The position numbers were made by a program, and so were the translations under genes. 64,000 bases of DNA from Parachlamydiales bacterium. GTDB lineage: Bacteria > Chlamydiota > Chlamydiia > Chlamydiales > Parachlamydiaceae. Each line of letters starts with the position of its first letter. The first letter of the stretch is position 1. The DNA is taken from contig JAGVJP010000120.1 in assembly GCA_020051075.1 (NCBI GenBank), positions 47,492-111,491 on the forward strand, given 5' to 3'. Below the pieces are notes generated by a model, which worked only from the letters and a program-made list of their open reading frames with translations, had not been told where the DNA came from and ran no database searches. Shown piece after piece: positions 54,630 through 63,706 of the stretch.

Positions 54630-55748
54630 TCATTGTCTCTGTGGTGATTTATGCAAGAATCCTCTTGAGTATAAAATGAGGGCGATCCCCAGAAGAATAA
54701 AAGGGATGCTCAAAAGCTGGCCCATTTGAATCCATGACGAATCAAGAACAGAGGTTTGCGTGGCTTTGAAGAATTCGATGAGGAATCGGCATCCAAAGAG
54801 CAATAGAAAGAGCCATCCAACGATTTGACCAGGTTGATAGAAATGGGAGGCTTGTTTTTTCCAAATTCTCCATAGAACAACAAAGATCAACAAATAGGCA
54901 GCAGCCTCATAAAGTTGAACAGGGTGTCGGGGTTCTGGGATGCTTCCGTCGACAGGATGTCCGAAGATAATCCCCCAAGGCATTGATGTGGGGGTGCCCA
55001 AGATTTCCTGATTCATAAAATTGCCAAGGCGGATGAAGCATCCAGCTAAGGCGCCTGGGATGGCGACGATATCGAGAAGTTTTAAGAGTGTCAGCTGCGG
55101 CACCCAGCGCTGCACATATTTTACGTAGAGGTAGAGGGCGGCAATGACTCCCAAAACACCTCCATGGCTCGCTAATCCGCCATGCCAAACCTTAAAAATT
55201 TCGATGGGATTGTTTGCGTAAAGAGGCCAATCATAAAAAATAACAGCTCCTAAGCGCGCTCCTATGACGGTTCCAGCCACAGCAAACCAGCAGAGACGGT
55301 CTGTTAAAAAGTAGGCTGTCTGTTTGAGCGTTGATAAAGTATTTCCAAACAATTCTTGAAGTTGATCTCGCGAGCATCCGCCTGAATCTAACAGCTGATT
55401 GCAGGAGTCTAAAACTGCTTGTTTAACCTCTGCACCGGGAAGGCTGGCGGGTGAGATCTGCTGTCGGAGGGAAGGCGGGATATTTTTCAATATTTGATCT
55501 GCGAGGGGAGAGTTGTTGTTGAAAAGGTTTGCGAGCAGTTTATTCCAATCCAGAACATCGACTGATGAGAGGTGGGGGTTTTCTTTGAGGAAACGGACAA
55601 AAAGAGGGTTGACGATGAAATACCCCAACACGAAGCCGGTGACGAATAGGATGCCATACCAGACGACAGGGTGGTTGAGATAGGGGATTGTGAAAGCAAC
55701 GATTGGCGGATCCCAAAATAACCAAGCGAGAGAATGTTGAAAGAGCAT
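54630..55748 (-). CDS. lgt: Prolipoprotein diacylglyceryl transferase
   Basis: 372 residues. Lgt motifs: YGILFVTGFVLGYFIV, WHGGLASHGGVLGVI, GCFIRLGNFMNQEILGTPTS, then HPVQLYEAAAYLLIF and GWLFLLLFGCRFLIEF. Transfers diacylglycerol to lipobox cysteines. An insert of ~80-90 residues (about 50-140, largely charged and polar: LDWNKLLANLFNNNSPLADQ, KQAVLDSCNQLLDSGGCS) lies after the first helix; typical Lgt is ~260-290 residues. The end overlaps an R2-like fragment (TGTCTCTGTGGTGATTT). Confidence 0.92.
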   Translation of the reverse strand: MLFQHSLAWLFWDPPIVAFTIPYLNHPVVWYGILFVTGFVLGYFIVNPLFVRFLKENPHLSSVDVLDWNKLLANLFNNNSPLADQILKNIPPSLRQQISPASLPGAEVKQAVLDSCNQLLDSGGCSRDQLQELFGNTLSTLKQTAYFLTDRLCWFAVAGTVIGARLGAVIFYDWPLYANNPIEIFKVWHGGLASHGGVLGVIAALYLYVKYVQRWVPQLTLLKLLDIVAIPGALAGCFIRLGNFMNQEILGTPTSMPWGIIFGHPVDGSIPEPRHPVQLYEAAAYLLIFVVLWRIWKKQASHFYQPGQIVGWLFLLLFGCRFLIEFFKATQTSVLDSSWIQMGQLLSIPFILLGIALILYSRGFLHKSPQRQ

Positions 55749-55776
55749 ATTTTGGATTCAAGTGAAGGGTTACGAT

Positions 55777-55810
55777 AAAAAAAACCCTATCTTTGCTAGC
55801 AAAGATAGGG
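55777..55810 (-). terminator. Rho-independent terminator of tRNA-Pro
   Basis: On the minus strand CCCTATCTTTGC-TA-GCAAAGATAGGG is followed by eight T. A 12-bp perfect stem placed 4 bases after the tRNA end. Confidence 0.92.
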
Positions 55811-55813
55811 CGA

Positions 55814-55888
55814 TCGGAGTAGAGGGATTTGAACCCCCGACCTACTGCTCCCAAAGCAGCCGCGCTAGCCAAGCTGCGCTATACTCCG
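55814..55888 (-). tRNA. tRNA-Pro (anticodon TGG)
   Basis: 75 nt. Acceptor CGGAGTA/TACTCCG, discriminator A. Anticodon loop TTTGGGA gives TGG (reads CCN). T-arm CGGGGGTTCAAATCCCT(C). No encoded CCA. Terminator follows directly. Confidence 0.95.
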
Positions 55889-56007
55889 GATGGAAAGAAT
55901 TACAACTTATCATTTTTCATAATTTTCACACAAATAATTTCAGCACTTGGAAAAAAATTGTTTAGATGACATGATAATACATCGTCATAAAAACGGAGAA
56001 TTCCATT

Positions 56008-56565
56008 ATGCTAGAGTCTATTAGGTCAGTTTGTCGGACTTACTATCATGAAATGCCTGAACAAACTCTTCAAACCATTGGAATAAGTGCAGTCTATACC
56101 TTTACATATCATCTTCTCACCATGCCTGTCGTCAAGGGAAGAGGGTATGAGGTCAATCTTCTGAAGCCGATCATGGCTGCGGCAGCGGCTTCTTTAGCAT
56201 CGCTGATCCATGCATTAACGACACCGATTTTTACATTCATCTTTGGAGACAACCAAGTCACTTTTTGTCGACAGGGAATCAAAAGTATTAGTGCCATCTT
56301 GTCGACTGATGCGATTTTGAGCTATTCTTCAACAAGAAGAGTCAACCTCGTTGCATTTCAAGTGAATCCCTATTTGGCTGTAGATATGATGAAGGCGGCT
56401 ATTTCCGATATTATTTGTGCTGTCGATTGGATCAACACACATGTTATTGTTTCTTGTTTTGGACAAAATAGGCTGCAGACTTCAGGGATTAGGGCAATGA
56501 GGGAGAGGTTAACGGCGATGAACATCCTCCCTAATGGGGCTAATTCGATCTTTATCGCGTTATAG
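56008..56565 (+). CDS. Hypothetical membrane-associated protein
   Basis: 185 residues. Two or three hydrophobic stretches (TIGISAVYTFTYHLLTMPVV; IMAAAAASLASLIHALTTPI; a weaker one near 120-140). Ends GANSIFIAL. CGGAGAATTCC precedes the ATG. It abuts the 3' end of dnaA2 with no gap between the convergent stops. No family recognised. Confidence 0.55.
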   Translation: MLESIRSVCRTYYHEMPEQTLQTIGISAVYTFTYHLLTMPVVKGRGYEVNLLKPIMAAAAASLASLIHALTTPIFTFIFGDNQVTFCRQGIKSISAILSTDAILSYSSTRRVNLVAFQVNPYLAVDMMKAAISDIICAVDWINTHVIVSCFGQNRLQTSGIRAMRERLTAMNILPNGANSIFIAL

Positions 56566-57915
56566 TTATGAGAAGCACTTCTTCATGATAGACTGCCATG
56601 CTGGCACAACGGTGCGATTCTCTTCTTCCAATGCTTTTTGAATGTATTTAACGCTAGCCATCACCGTCGAATGATCGCGGGAGAAGAAGGTTCCAATTTT
56701 AATGAAAGTCATTTTAAGTTTTTCCCTGCAAAAATGCATAGCCATTTGCCGCGGGAGCACAAATTCTTTGGTTTGCCCTTTCCCTTTGATGTCTTCGGCT
56801 TTGATCCCATAATGTTCTGCAACAGCTTGAACGATTTGATCGGGGGAAAGAGTGGCTTTTTGAGCTTCAGCGAGCAGGTCGGCTAATAAGATTTTTACTG
56901 ATGGCACTGTTAAATGATGAATAGAGTGTTCTTTGTCAAGATGGAGCCTCAGCACTAAAGCTTCAAGAGCTTTGACTAGGGTGTGCGTGTTTGCTTTGAA
57001 GATATCAGTTAAGAAATCAGCGATTTTCATCGGCAGTAAAAAATTTAGGGCTTTAGCTTTTGCCTGTAATAAAGGTGCAAGGTCGTTATCTGATACTGTT
57101 TTTAGTGGGAGGATGATCCCCCATTCGAAGCGGCTCACAAGGCGCGATTCAATGAGCTGCAATTCTTGGGGTGGGCAATTTGCAGAGAGGATAATTTGTT
57201 TCCCTTCTAGATGAAGGGTATTAAACGTATGGAAAAATTCTTCCTGAGTCGCACCTTTGCGTGAAAATTGGTGGATGTCATCGACTAAAAGGACATCTGT
57301 ATTGCGATAGGCTTGTCTAAAAAGACTCATTTCTCCAGCCCGGATGGCACTGACAACATGATTTGTAAAAGTTTCAGCGCGGACAAATAACGTTTTCAAT
57401 CCCCTCTTCTGAAAAGTGTCTGCAAGGCTCATGAGGAGATGGGTTTTTCCTGAACCACTTAATCCATAGAAATAAATGGGGTTAAATGTTCCGAGGCGGG
57501 TCGGCCCTGTTTCTGATAGGCAGGATAATTCATTCAGAAATTTGTGCGTCATTTCGTTATCGCTGCTGAAGACAAAGGAGTCTAATAATAAAATAGGATT
57601 CAATTCATCGAAGACCAGTTGGAAAGGGATGGAGGCTTCTCTTTTCTCCTTTGTTCGTTTTTTTGAGGGGATTGAACTGGAGTTAGCAATCGTGAGATGA
57701 ATTTTGATTTGCCGATGATTGCCGTTGACGAAGCTGGTCTTGATCTTGCTTCGGATATGCTCTTCAAACCAGAGAGCTTGAAAAGAATCTTTCGCCTCTA
57801 AATAAAGATTGCAAGCATCAAACCGCAGCACTTTTAATGATCGAAGCCACTTGTCGACAGTTTCACGGCCGATATCGGCTTCTAGCTGTAGGAGCAGTTG
57901 TTCCCAGGTACGCAT
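56566..57915 (-). CDS. dnaA: Chromosomal replication initiator DnaA, second chlamydial copy
   Basis: 449 residues. Walker A YGLSGSGKTHLL (150-161), Walker B VLLVDDIHQFSRKG, sensor region LSANCPPQELQLIESRLVSR, and the DNA-binding signature FFSRDHSTVMASVKYIQ. Adjacent to yidC (4 bp downstream of it), the CT250-CT251 arrangement; chlamydiae carry two dnaA genes. Whether this one is the main initiator is not decidable here. Confidence 0.93.
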   Translation of the reverse strand: MRTWEQLLLQLEADIGRETVDKWLRSLKVLRFDACNLYLEAKDSFQALWFEEHIRSKIKTSFVNGNHRQIKIHLTIANSSSIPSKKRTKEKREASIPFQLVFDELNPILLLDSFVFSSDNEMTHKFLNELSCLSETGPTRLGTFNPIYFYGLSGSGKTHLLMSLADTFQKRGLKTLFVRAETFTNHVVSAIRAGEMSLFRQAYRNTDVLLVDDIHQFSRKGATQEEFFHTFNTLHLEGKQIILSANCPPQELQLIESRLVSRFEWGIILPLKTVSDNDLAPLLQAKAKALNFLLPMKIADFLTDIFKANTHTLVKALEALVLRLHLDKEHSIHHLTVPSVKILLADLLAEAQKATLSPDQIVQAVAEHYGIKAEDIKGKGQTKEFVLPRQMAMHFCREKLKMTFIKIGTFFSRDHSTVMASVKYIQKALEEENRTVVPAWQSIMKKCFS

Positions 57916-57919
57916 GATT

Positions 57920-60430
57920 TCATTTCTCGTTCGTTCCCTTTACCCTCTTCATCGGTTCTTTTACAGGAGATTTCACAGGTGCATCTTTCATTTGCTTGGC
58001 TGTCCACCATTGTTGGAGGATGCCGAGAAGGATTGATGAGAGCCAATAGATGTTTAATCCTGAAGGAAAATTGTAAAACATGACAGTGAAAAAGACTGTC
58101 ATCATGGTCCCCATTGCTTTTTGTTGTCTTTGCTGATCGGTCAGAAGCTTCGGATCTGACGGAGCCGTCGACATCAGCCGCTGTTGCAGAAACATCACTC
58201 CTCCAATGAGAAAGGGCAAAAGATGGAATTCCGTTCCAATGAAGAAAATCGGGCGTTCCCAGCTGAACAGGACGTCTGGAGCAGTCAGATCATCGATCCA
58301 TCCAGGAATAAAGGGGGCTCCACGAAGGGCAAAGCTTGATTTCAAAAGGTCGAACATCCCGATCAAGAAGGGCATTTGAATCAATAGGGGGATGCAGCCA
58401 GAAGCAGGATTGACACCCCGTTCTCTATAAAGATTGAGGACTTCAGCTTGAGCTTTCTTTGGATCTTTTTTATATTTTTCTTGGATTGCTGTCACTTCAG
58501 GCCCGATCTTCTGCATGTTGACCATCGATTTAGTCGACCAGGCATTTAGAGGGTAGAGCATCAAGCGCAAGCATACTGTGAGCAAGAAAATTGATAAGGC
58601 CCAAGACCCAGACATGGTGTGGAAAAAATTCATCAGGACAAAGAGGAACTTTGAGAATGGTCCTGAGATGAAAGTAAACCAACCATGCATCGTTTGACAA
58701 GAGATGTAATCGGGATTATATCCAGTGGCGTAATTGGAATATTTTTCATCGACTTCATTCAAGATTGTTGTGTCGAAAGGTCCGGAAAAGAAGCGGAATA
58801 TCGAAGTCCCTGGTTTCTGTTTTACAGGTAATAGCACCATGTAGCCAGGCATGGAAGCTGGTGGAAAACGATCGTATGCTTGGTCCACTTCAGTTAGGCG
58901 TGAGGGGACCACAGTGCCGGGGATATGTTGTATGCGGTATCCTGGATCTGTTTCCGTGAGGGGGTCGAGGATCATTCCTAGAAAGCCATTAGAGTTGCAG
59001 ATCCAATCTATGTATGTTGTTGTCACAGTAGTGGCGTCAGTGGGTAAGTCGATTTTCTGAACATCTGATTTTTGGTTGCGTGTCAGCCGATATTTCAACG
59101 AAGGTGCTGCAGAGCCAGAGATTAATTCAACTTCTGGTATCCCTGAGGTTAGCCATAATCCTCGAGCATCTCCATCTATATTAATCTCTAGGTTTAAGGA
59201 GTAAGGAGCTTCATCGATCCCATCTGCACCTAATGAGAATGTTTTTGTGATCTTCCGATAGCCTTGAGAAGCTTCAAATGTGATCGACTGCTTATCGAAA
59301 TGTTTGACATCATAGACGAGTTCAGCAAGTTCAGGATATTCTGAGACAATATTCAGTGCATAATGTTTTGGTTTTAAGACAATGTTGCTTCGTGGAGGTT
59401 TTTCAACGAGGGTTCTTCTCAAGAGTGGATAATATCCTCCCAATTGGCCTTTTTCATGGAGAATGAACTCTTCTCCATCTTTTTGAGCGGGGGTATAGAA
59501 GCTCCGTTCTGGAAAATAGGCATTATAGGAGTGTTTAGAAACGATATCACGGTCAAACGCGATCTCTTTGATCACACTCAATTGGTTGGTTTCTGATTGA
59601 AATGGAAGGTTGATCTCAGCTAGTGCTCCACCGTAGTTAGAGAAGACAAATTGCTGGTATGGAGTTTCAAGAACAAAGAATTTTTCCTCTCCTTTTTTTG
59701 CTGTTTTTGGGAGTGGTTGTTTGATTTGTTCGATCTGCTTTGACAAGTCATCAAATTCAGATAATTTAACAAGAGAGTGGTTTGAAGGGTCGTAAAGTCC
59801 GACAGCGATATACCCTTGGATGGTTTTTAGTAAAGCGATAGCGCTATATTGACGATGGCCTTTTGTTTCCGTTAAACCGGGAGGGCTGATCCCCGGAATG
59901 TGGAAATGGCCGTCAGTGTATTCTCCGAGAGTGACGCTATAAGGTTGGGGCATGCTAAGGTCGGAGAAGTTAACTAATTGTAAATCGACGTGACCAAAAT
60001 CTGGCAACGCGGTTGTCTTAAACGGTTGTTTTGCCGAGGTTTGATAAATGAGGGGTGTCCCAAACCCATTTGTTGAATAGATCAACTGAGCTTCCTGCAG
60101 TTCGTCAGTGTCAGGGATTTGGATATAAGTCGTTTTTGGCGGCAGAGCAATCCAAGAGAGCGTCATCACATTTCCATTATTGAAAACGCCTGCTGTTAAT
60201 AGTTGATCTCCTTCTGGATCAGCATAGAGTTTAACTAGGGGAAGGGCGTCGGGCGAAGCGGTTCGCTGGACAATTTCAACTTCCAATTGTTTCTGTTTTT
60301 CTGATTGTTTTTGCAGCTGGTGCTGTTGCCACTCTTTTTTCTTTTCCATGTTTTGATATTGAAAGAAGAGGTTTACTCCAAACAATGTCATAGACAAAGC
60401 AATCACAAATAGAATCGTTCGTTTATCCAT
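57920..60430 (-). CDS. yidC: Membrane protein insertase YidC
   Basis: 836 residues. N-terminal helix (RTILFVIALSMTLFGVNLFF), a very large periplasmic domain (~60-590), and the conserved C-terminal insertase core: MHGWFTFISGPFSKFLFVLM, NAWSTKSMVNMQKIGPEVTA, GCIPLLIQMPFLIGMFDLL and FTVMFYNFPSGLNIYW. Inserts membrane proteins with or without SecYEG. Longer than the E. coli protein (548) because of the periplasmic domain, as in chlamydiae. Confidence 0.95.
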   Translation of the reverse strand: MDKRTILFVIALSMTLFGVNLFFQYQNMEKKKEWQQHQLQKQSEKQKQLEVEIVQRTASPDALPLVKLYADPEGDQLLTAGVFNNGNVMTLSWIALPPKTTYIQIPDTDELQEAQLIYSTNGFGTPLIYQTSAKQPFKTTALPDFGHVDLQLVNFSDLSMPQPYSVTLGEYTDGHFHIPGISPPGLTETKGHRQYSAIALLKTIQGYIAVGLYDPSNHSLVKLSEFDDLSKQIEQIKQPLPKTAKKGEEKFFVLETPYQQFVFSNYGGALAEINLPFQSETNQLSVIKEIAFDRDIVSKHSYNAYFPERSFYTPAQKDGEEFILHEKGQLGGYYPLLRRTLVEKPPRSNIVLKPKHYALNIVSEYPELAELVYDVKHFDKQSITFEASQGYRKITKTFSLGADGIDEAPYSLNLEINIDGDARGLWLTSGIPEVELISGSAAPSLKYRLTRNQKSDVQKIDLPTDATTVTTTYIDWICNSNGFLGMILDPLTETDPGYRIQHIPGTVVPSRLTEVDQAYDRFPPASMPGYMVLLPVKQKPGTSIFRFFSGPFDTTILNEVDEKYSNYATGYNPDYISCQTMHGWFTFISGPFSKFLFVLMNFFHTMSGSWALSIFLLTVCLRLMLYPLNAWSTKSMVNMQKIGPEVTAIQEKYKKDPKKAQAEVLNLYRERGVNPASGCIPLLIQMPFLIGMFDLLKSSFALRGAPFIPGWIDDLTAPDVLFSWERPIFFIGTEFHLLPFLIGGVMFLQQRLMSTAPSDPKLLTDQQRQQKAMGTMMTVFFTVMFYNFPSGLNIYWLSSILLGILQQWWTAKQMKDAPVKSPVKEPMKRVKGTNEK

Positions 60431-60529
60431 TAACTCATCCCTTTAAGCCTTTAAAATAGGAGTTAATGTAGCACACTTGTCGGCAAAGACACAAGGATAA
60501 AGACGCAGAGAGTAGGACATGATAAGCAA

Positions 60530-60880
60530 AAGGACAAAAACAGGATAGGCAGGATCGCTTCGCGGCAGGATGGGTAGGCATACGTATCAGGCTAACTTAT
60601 GTTTCTTCTCGAAATTGCTAGAGTACAATTGAAACACAGAGGCACAGAGGGCACGGAGCGGGATATATTTTTTCCTCTCTGTGTTCTCTGTGCCTCTGTG
60701 TTTCTATTATTTAAAGTGCGCATTCCAGATTTTTCATAGTAAATATATAGCCATTTATAAAGATTCTGTCATGATCATCACTTTGAAACTTTCTATCTAT
60801 CCTGTTTTTTATCTTGCCCATCCTGCCGCGAAGCGATCCTGCCTATCCTGTTTTGTCCTTTTGTTTATCCTGTCCCCCTC
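60530..60880. repeat. R1 locus L with an R2 element nested in it
   Basis: R1 left arm 60530-60572 (CAGGATCGCTTCGCGGCAGG) and right arm 60800-60870 (CCTGCCGCGAAGCGATCCTG). Between them is an R2 inverted repeat at 60619-60703 (GAGTACAATTGAAACACAGA ... TCTGTGCCTCTGTG). R3-like bases follow at 60888-60932. The gap 60431-61041 holds no gene; TTGAAA at 60948 with CTAAAT at 60971 is a weak promoter candidate for the next gene. Confidence 0.85.
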
Positions 60881-61041
60881 ACTCCGTCTTTGTGCCTCTT
60901 TTGCGTTTAAAAATTGAGAGACGTGAATAGTTGCGAATTTTATAGTATTGAAATCAAAAGCAAACAAACCCTAAATAATATGGTAATATAATAAAATCAT
61001 AGGTTTTTGAATTTTGTTAATTAAAAATCTAGGTGGTTATT

Positions 61042-63129
61042 ATGTTTGTTAATCCAAGTATTGTTGGCGGTAATTACATCGTTCCTGATGATTACATCGA
61101 AGATACAGAAAAATTAAGAGAATCTCCTTCATCCACTGAATCTGCACCGGTCTCATTGACTCTGAGTGAACCAACGACAGAAAAAACTGCAGAAGCGATC
61201 GAGGAAGAACGACTCCAAGCTCTTCTTGAGAATTTAGAAGATCTGATTCAGCGGTCGCCCGATAATGAACCGGCTGAACTTGAAGCCATGGAACAGTTAG
61301 TTGCCTCTTCAGAGAAAATTCTTGAATTAGTGAATACTTTACCTGAAGTCGTTGGAGATCCAACAACAAGAACGCAAGAGAATATTCTTACAGGAATGGA
61401 AGGCTCAGAATTTATTGTCGAAACAGCCGCAGCAAGTGCGGAAGCTTTAAGTAAATTCTCGTCAGTTCTAGAGATGGCTGGCGAGGCTTCTGGAAATGTC
61501 GAATTGCTAATAAAACTTGGATCATTATTTGTTGTTGGAAAAGCTGTTCTCAATATCAATGCCGAATTAGCTACATTGAATTCAGAGTTAGAAACGGCTC
61601 AAGCAGATCTCAGAAAATTTGAACCAGGTGGACCAGAGGCTGGTCAGCCTAATGCTGCTGAGGAAAAAAAGAAAATAGAAGACAAAATCACTACTCTTAA
61701 TCAGCGAATCGATGAGCTGAAAGAGGGGAGAACAACACTCTGTAAGGAAACGAGCATTGCAATGGTCAAAGCTTCGATTAAGACGGCAAGAGATGATTTA
61801 GGTTTAGCTGGAAGTGCGTCATCGACTTCGGCTGTAGCGGCGCAACACCTTGCATTAGCTGGAGGGATTTTAGGGATGGTCACCGGAGTTGCTTCTTTCG
61901 GCATAAGCCTCGCTGGAATGGTTGAAAGCTATAATCAGCTTAAATCTGTAGACACTGAAAGAGCTGCATTAATCAAGCAATTGGAATCTAAGACCATAGA
62001 TCCTGCTGTCAAAGAGGTGATTATTCTAAGACTCAAATATTTAGAGGAACAAGCAGAAAAAAGCACGGTGAGTTCTATGCAGAATTTCATCGCTATCGTC
62101 TCGAGTTCTTTAGGGATAACTGCTGGCACAGCTAAAGTTCTAATTTTAGCAGGAGTTGGCGTTGCAGCTGGGACTGCAGGGGCTGCGGCAGTTGTTGGAA
62201 TAGGCTCGGGAGCTATCGCTGCTGGGTTAATCACTTGCGCACTAGGTTATGCTGCATATAAAAATCGCGATGTGATCAAAGCAAGTTTAGGACAAGCCTC
62301 ATTGGCTGTTCAAGAAAAGTGGACGCAGATCAACCTCGAAAGAGAAAGGGAGACCCTCTCTACAAAACTAAGCGAGAAATTCACAGCTATCGAAGATGCT
62401 GAGAAAGATTTGCAAGAGTGTTCTCAAAAAGTGAAGGTGGTGTGGAAGGAAAAACACACAGCTCTTCTTCAAGAAAAGACCAGGATAAGAGAAAGTTATA
62501 AAGGTCGCATCAATGCTCATTATGAAAAATTGGAAAGGATTCGTGTGGGTGAGGAGCGAGTAGGCGGTTTGATGGGAACCATCAAAGAAATTTTTGGGCG
62601 GAAACTCACTGAAAGAGAAACCGTTCAGTCTTATCAAGAAAAACAGGAAGCTGCTCTTGTGAGAATCAGAGAATTGAATGAGATGGCCCATAGAGAATTA
62701 ACAGCGTTAGATGAGGGGTTTAAAGCTTTTGAAGACCAAGTTCATCAAAAGATGACAGCAAAAACTCTAAAAATAGAAGAATTAACAGCTTCTGCTCGGG
62801 AGATCGGCGGAGCAATCGAGGAACTGAATAGAGGTTTGGGAGAGAGATTAGATGAGATCAGACAACAAAAACAAGACCTCGATGAAGAGCTAGCATCGGC
62901 AAGATTGAGTGTTAAGTTCGCCAATGTGATACCAGGAGATGTCAAAGAGATTGCTGCAAAAATGCGGACGTTGTTAAAAAGCCCTGAATCAAAGGCTGAA
63001 GTGGAAAAATTTATGCGGTCACAGGGGTTTATTGACCTTAAATTCGAAGAGGAACCCGCCAATACGGTCTTTAAGTTCTTGACAAGGAAACCACAGGAAG
63101 CGAAAAAAGAAGTGACACCAGTCATCTAG
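61042..63129 (+). CDS. Long coiled-coil protein with central hydrophobic domain; candidate secreted translocator or effector
   Basis: 695 residues from ATG 61042 (AGGTGG 5 bases upstream). No signal peptide. Acidic Ser/Thr-rich N-terminus, coiled coils ~55-100 and ~180-240 (NAELATLNSELETAQADLRK), hydrophobic Ala/Gly stretches ~270-300 (LALAGGILGMVTGVASFGIS) and ~355-405 (LILAGVGVAAGTAGAAAVVG), then long coiled coil to ~640. This layout resembles YopB/CopB-type translocators or membrane-inserting effectors. The small gene 40 bp downstream has the size of a secretion chaperone. The stop codon lies in an M1 remnant. Exact family not recognised. Confidence 0.6.
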   Translation: MFVNPSIVGGNYIVPDDYIEDTEKLRESPSSTESAPVSLTLSEPTTEKTAEAIEEERLQALLENLEDLIQRSPDNEPAELEAMEQLVASSEKILELVNTLPEVVGDPTTRTQENILTGMEGSEFIVETAAASAEALSKFSSVLEMAGEASGNVELLIKLGSLFVVGKAVLNINAELATLNSELETAQADLRKFEPGGPEAGQPNAAEEKKKIEDKITTLNQRIDELKEGRTTLCKETSIAMVKASIKTARDDLGLAGSASSTSAVAAQHLALAGGILGMVTGVASFGISLAGMVESYNQLKSVDTERAALIKQLESKTIDPAVKEVIILRLKYLEEQAEKSTVSSMQNFIAIVSSSLGITAGTAKVLILAGVGVAAGTAGAAAVVGIGSGAIAAGLITCALGYAAYKNRDVIKASLGQASLAVQEKWTQINLERERETLSTKLSEKFTAIEDAEKDLQECSQKVKVVWKEKHTALLQEKTRIRESYKGRINAHYEKLERIRVGEERVGGLMGTIKEIFGRKLTERETVQSYQEKQEAALVRIRELNEMAHRELTALDEGFKAFEDQVHQKMTAKTLKIEELTASAREIGGAIEELNRGLGERLDEIRQQKQDLDEELASARLSVKFANVIPGDVKEIAAKMRTLLKSPESKAEVEKFMRSQGFIDLKFEEEPANTVFKFLTRKPQEAKKEVTPVI

Positions 63130-63156
63130 TTGAAATTGTCCATTAGCTGCCGTATA
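63121..63156. mobile_element. M1 deletion remnant
   Basis: GTCATCTAGTTGAAATTGTC then CATTAGCTGCCGTATA: the two ends of M1 joined with the ~130-bp middle lost. ATCTAG provides the stop of the upstream gene. Confidence 0.7.
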
Positions 63157-63169
63157 AAAGGAGCCTGAT

Positions 63170-63706
63170 ATGAATATTAAAGGAAGACTAAATTTCATTG
63201 AGAATGCATTGAAAGAGTATGGATATGTATGCGAACTTGTCGAGCCTGATGATCAAATTCCCTTTCATCGCCTAAGCGTTAGCTTTGGTGCGGATGATAG
63301 GGGGCGCCAAAGAGTTTTAATGATCAGATTCGACGAACTTCCAGTCCCGCAAGATTTAAAATCAAATATTGACAAAATGGATAAACAGCTGTTTATTCGT
63401 TTGATTGTTGCCTTTCCATTCAGTTATAAAGACGAAGCAACGGGCGAATTAGCTAGATTGCTCTTATATTTCAACAAACCGTTAGAGATTCCCGGTTTTG
63501 GCTTGGATGAGATAAACAAAACGATTTATTATTCTTATAGCTTAATTTCTGGTGATGAGCAAAAAATCGAGTCGAGAACGCTCGTTTCCATTGTTTCGAC
63601 AATAATGCTACTGGTCGATTCGCTCACACCTCAAATTGAGGCTGTGGCGCAAGGCCTCTCCATGAAAGCCGCTTTGCTTGCTGTCCTGCAAGGATCAACA
63701 GGATAA
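63170..63706 (+). CDS. YbjN/CesT-like small acidic protein, possible chaperone of the upstream gene
   Basis: 178 residues. Alpha-beta pattern: helix RLNFIENALKEYGYVCELVE, strands HRLSVSFGADD and QRVLMIRFDEL, LFIRLIVAFPF, then helix VSIVSTIMLLVDSLTPQIEA. This is the general fold of YbjN and type III chaperones. AAAGGAGCCTGAT precedes the ATG. 40 bp after the coiled-coil gene, hence a likely pair. Ends GSTG with the stop in R1. Confidence 0.6.
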   Translation: MNIKGRLNFIENALKEYGYVCELVEPDDQIPFHRLSVSFGADDRGRQRVLMIRFDELPVPQDLKSNIDKMDKQLFIRLIVAFPFSYKDEATGELARLLLYFNKPLEIPGFGLDEINKTIYYSYSLISGDEQKIESRTLVSIVSTIMLLVDSLTPQIEAVAQGLSMKAALLAVLQGSTG

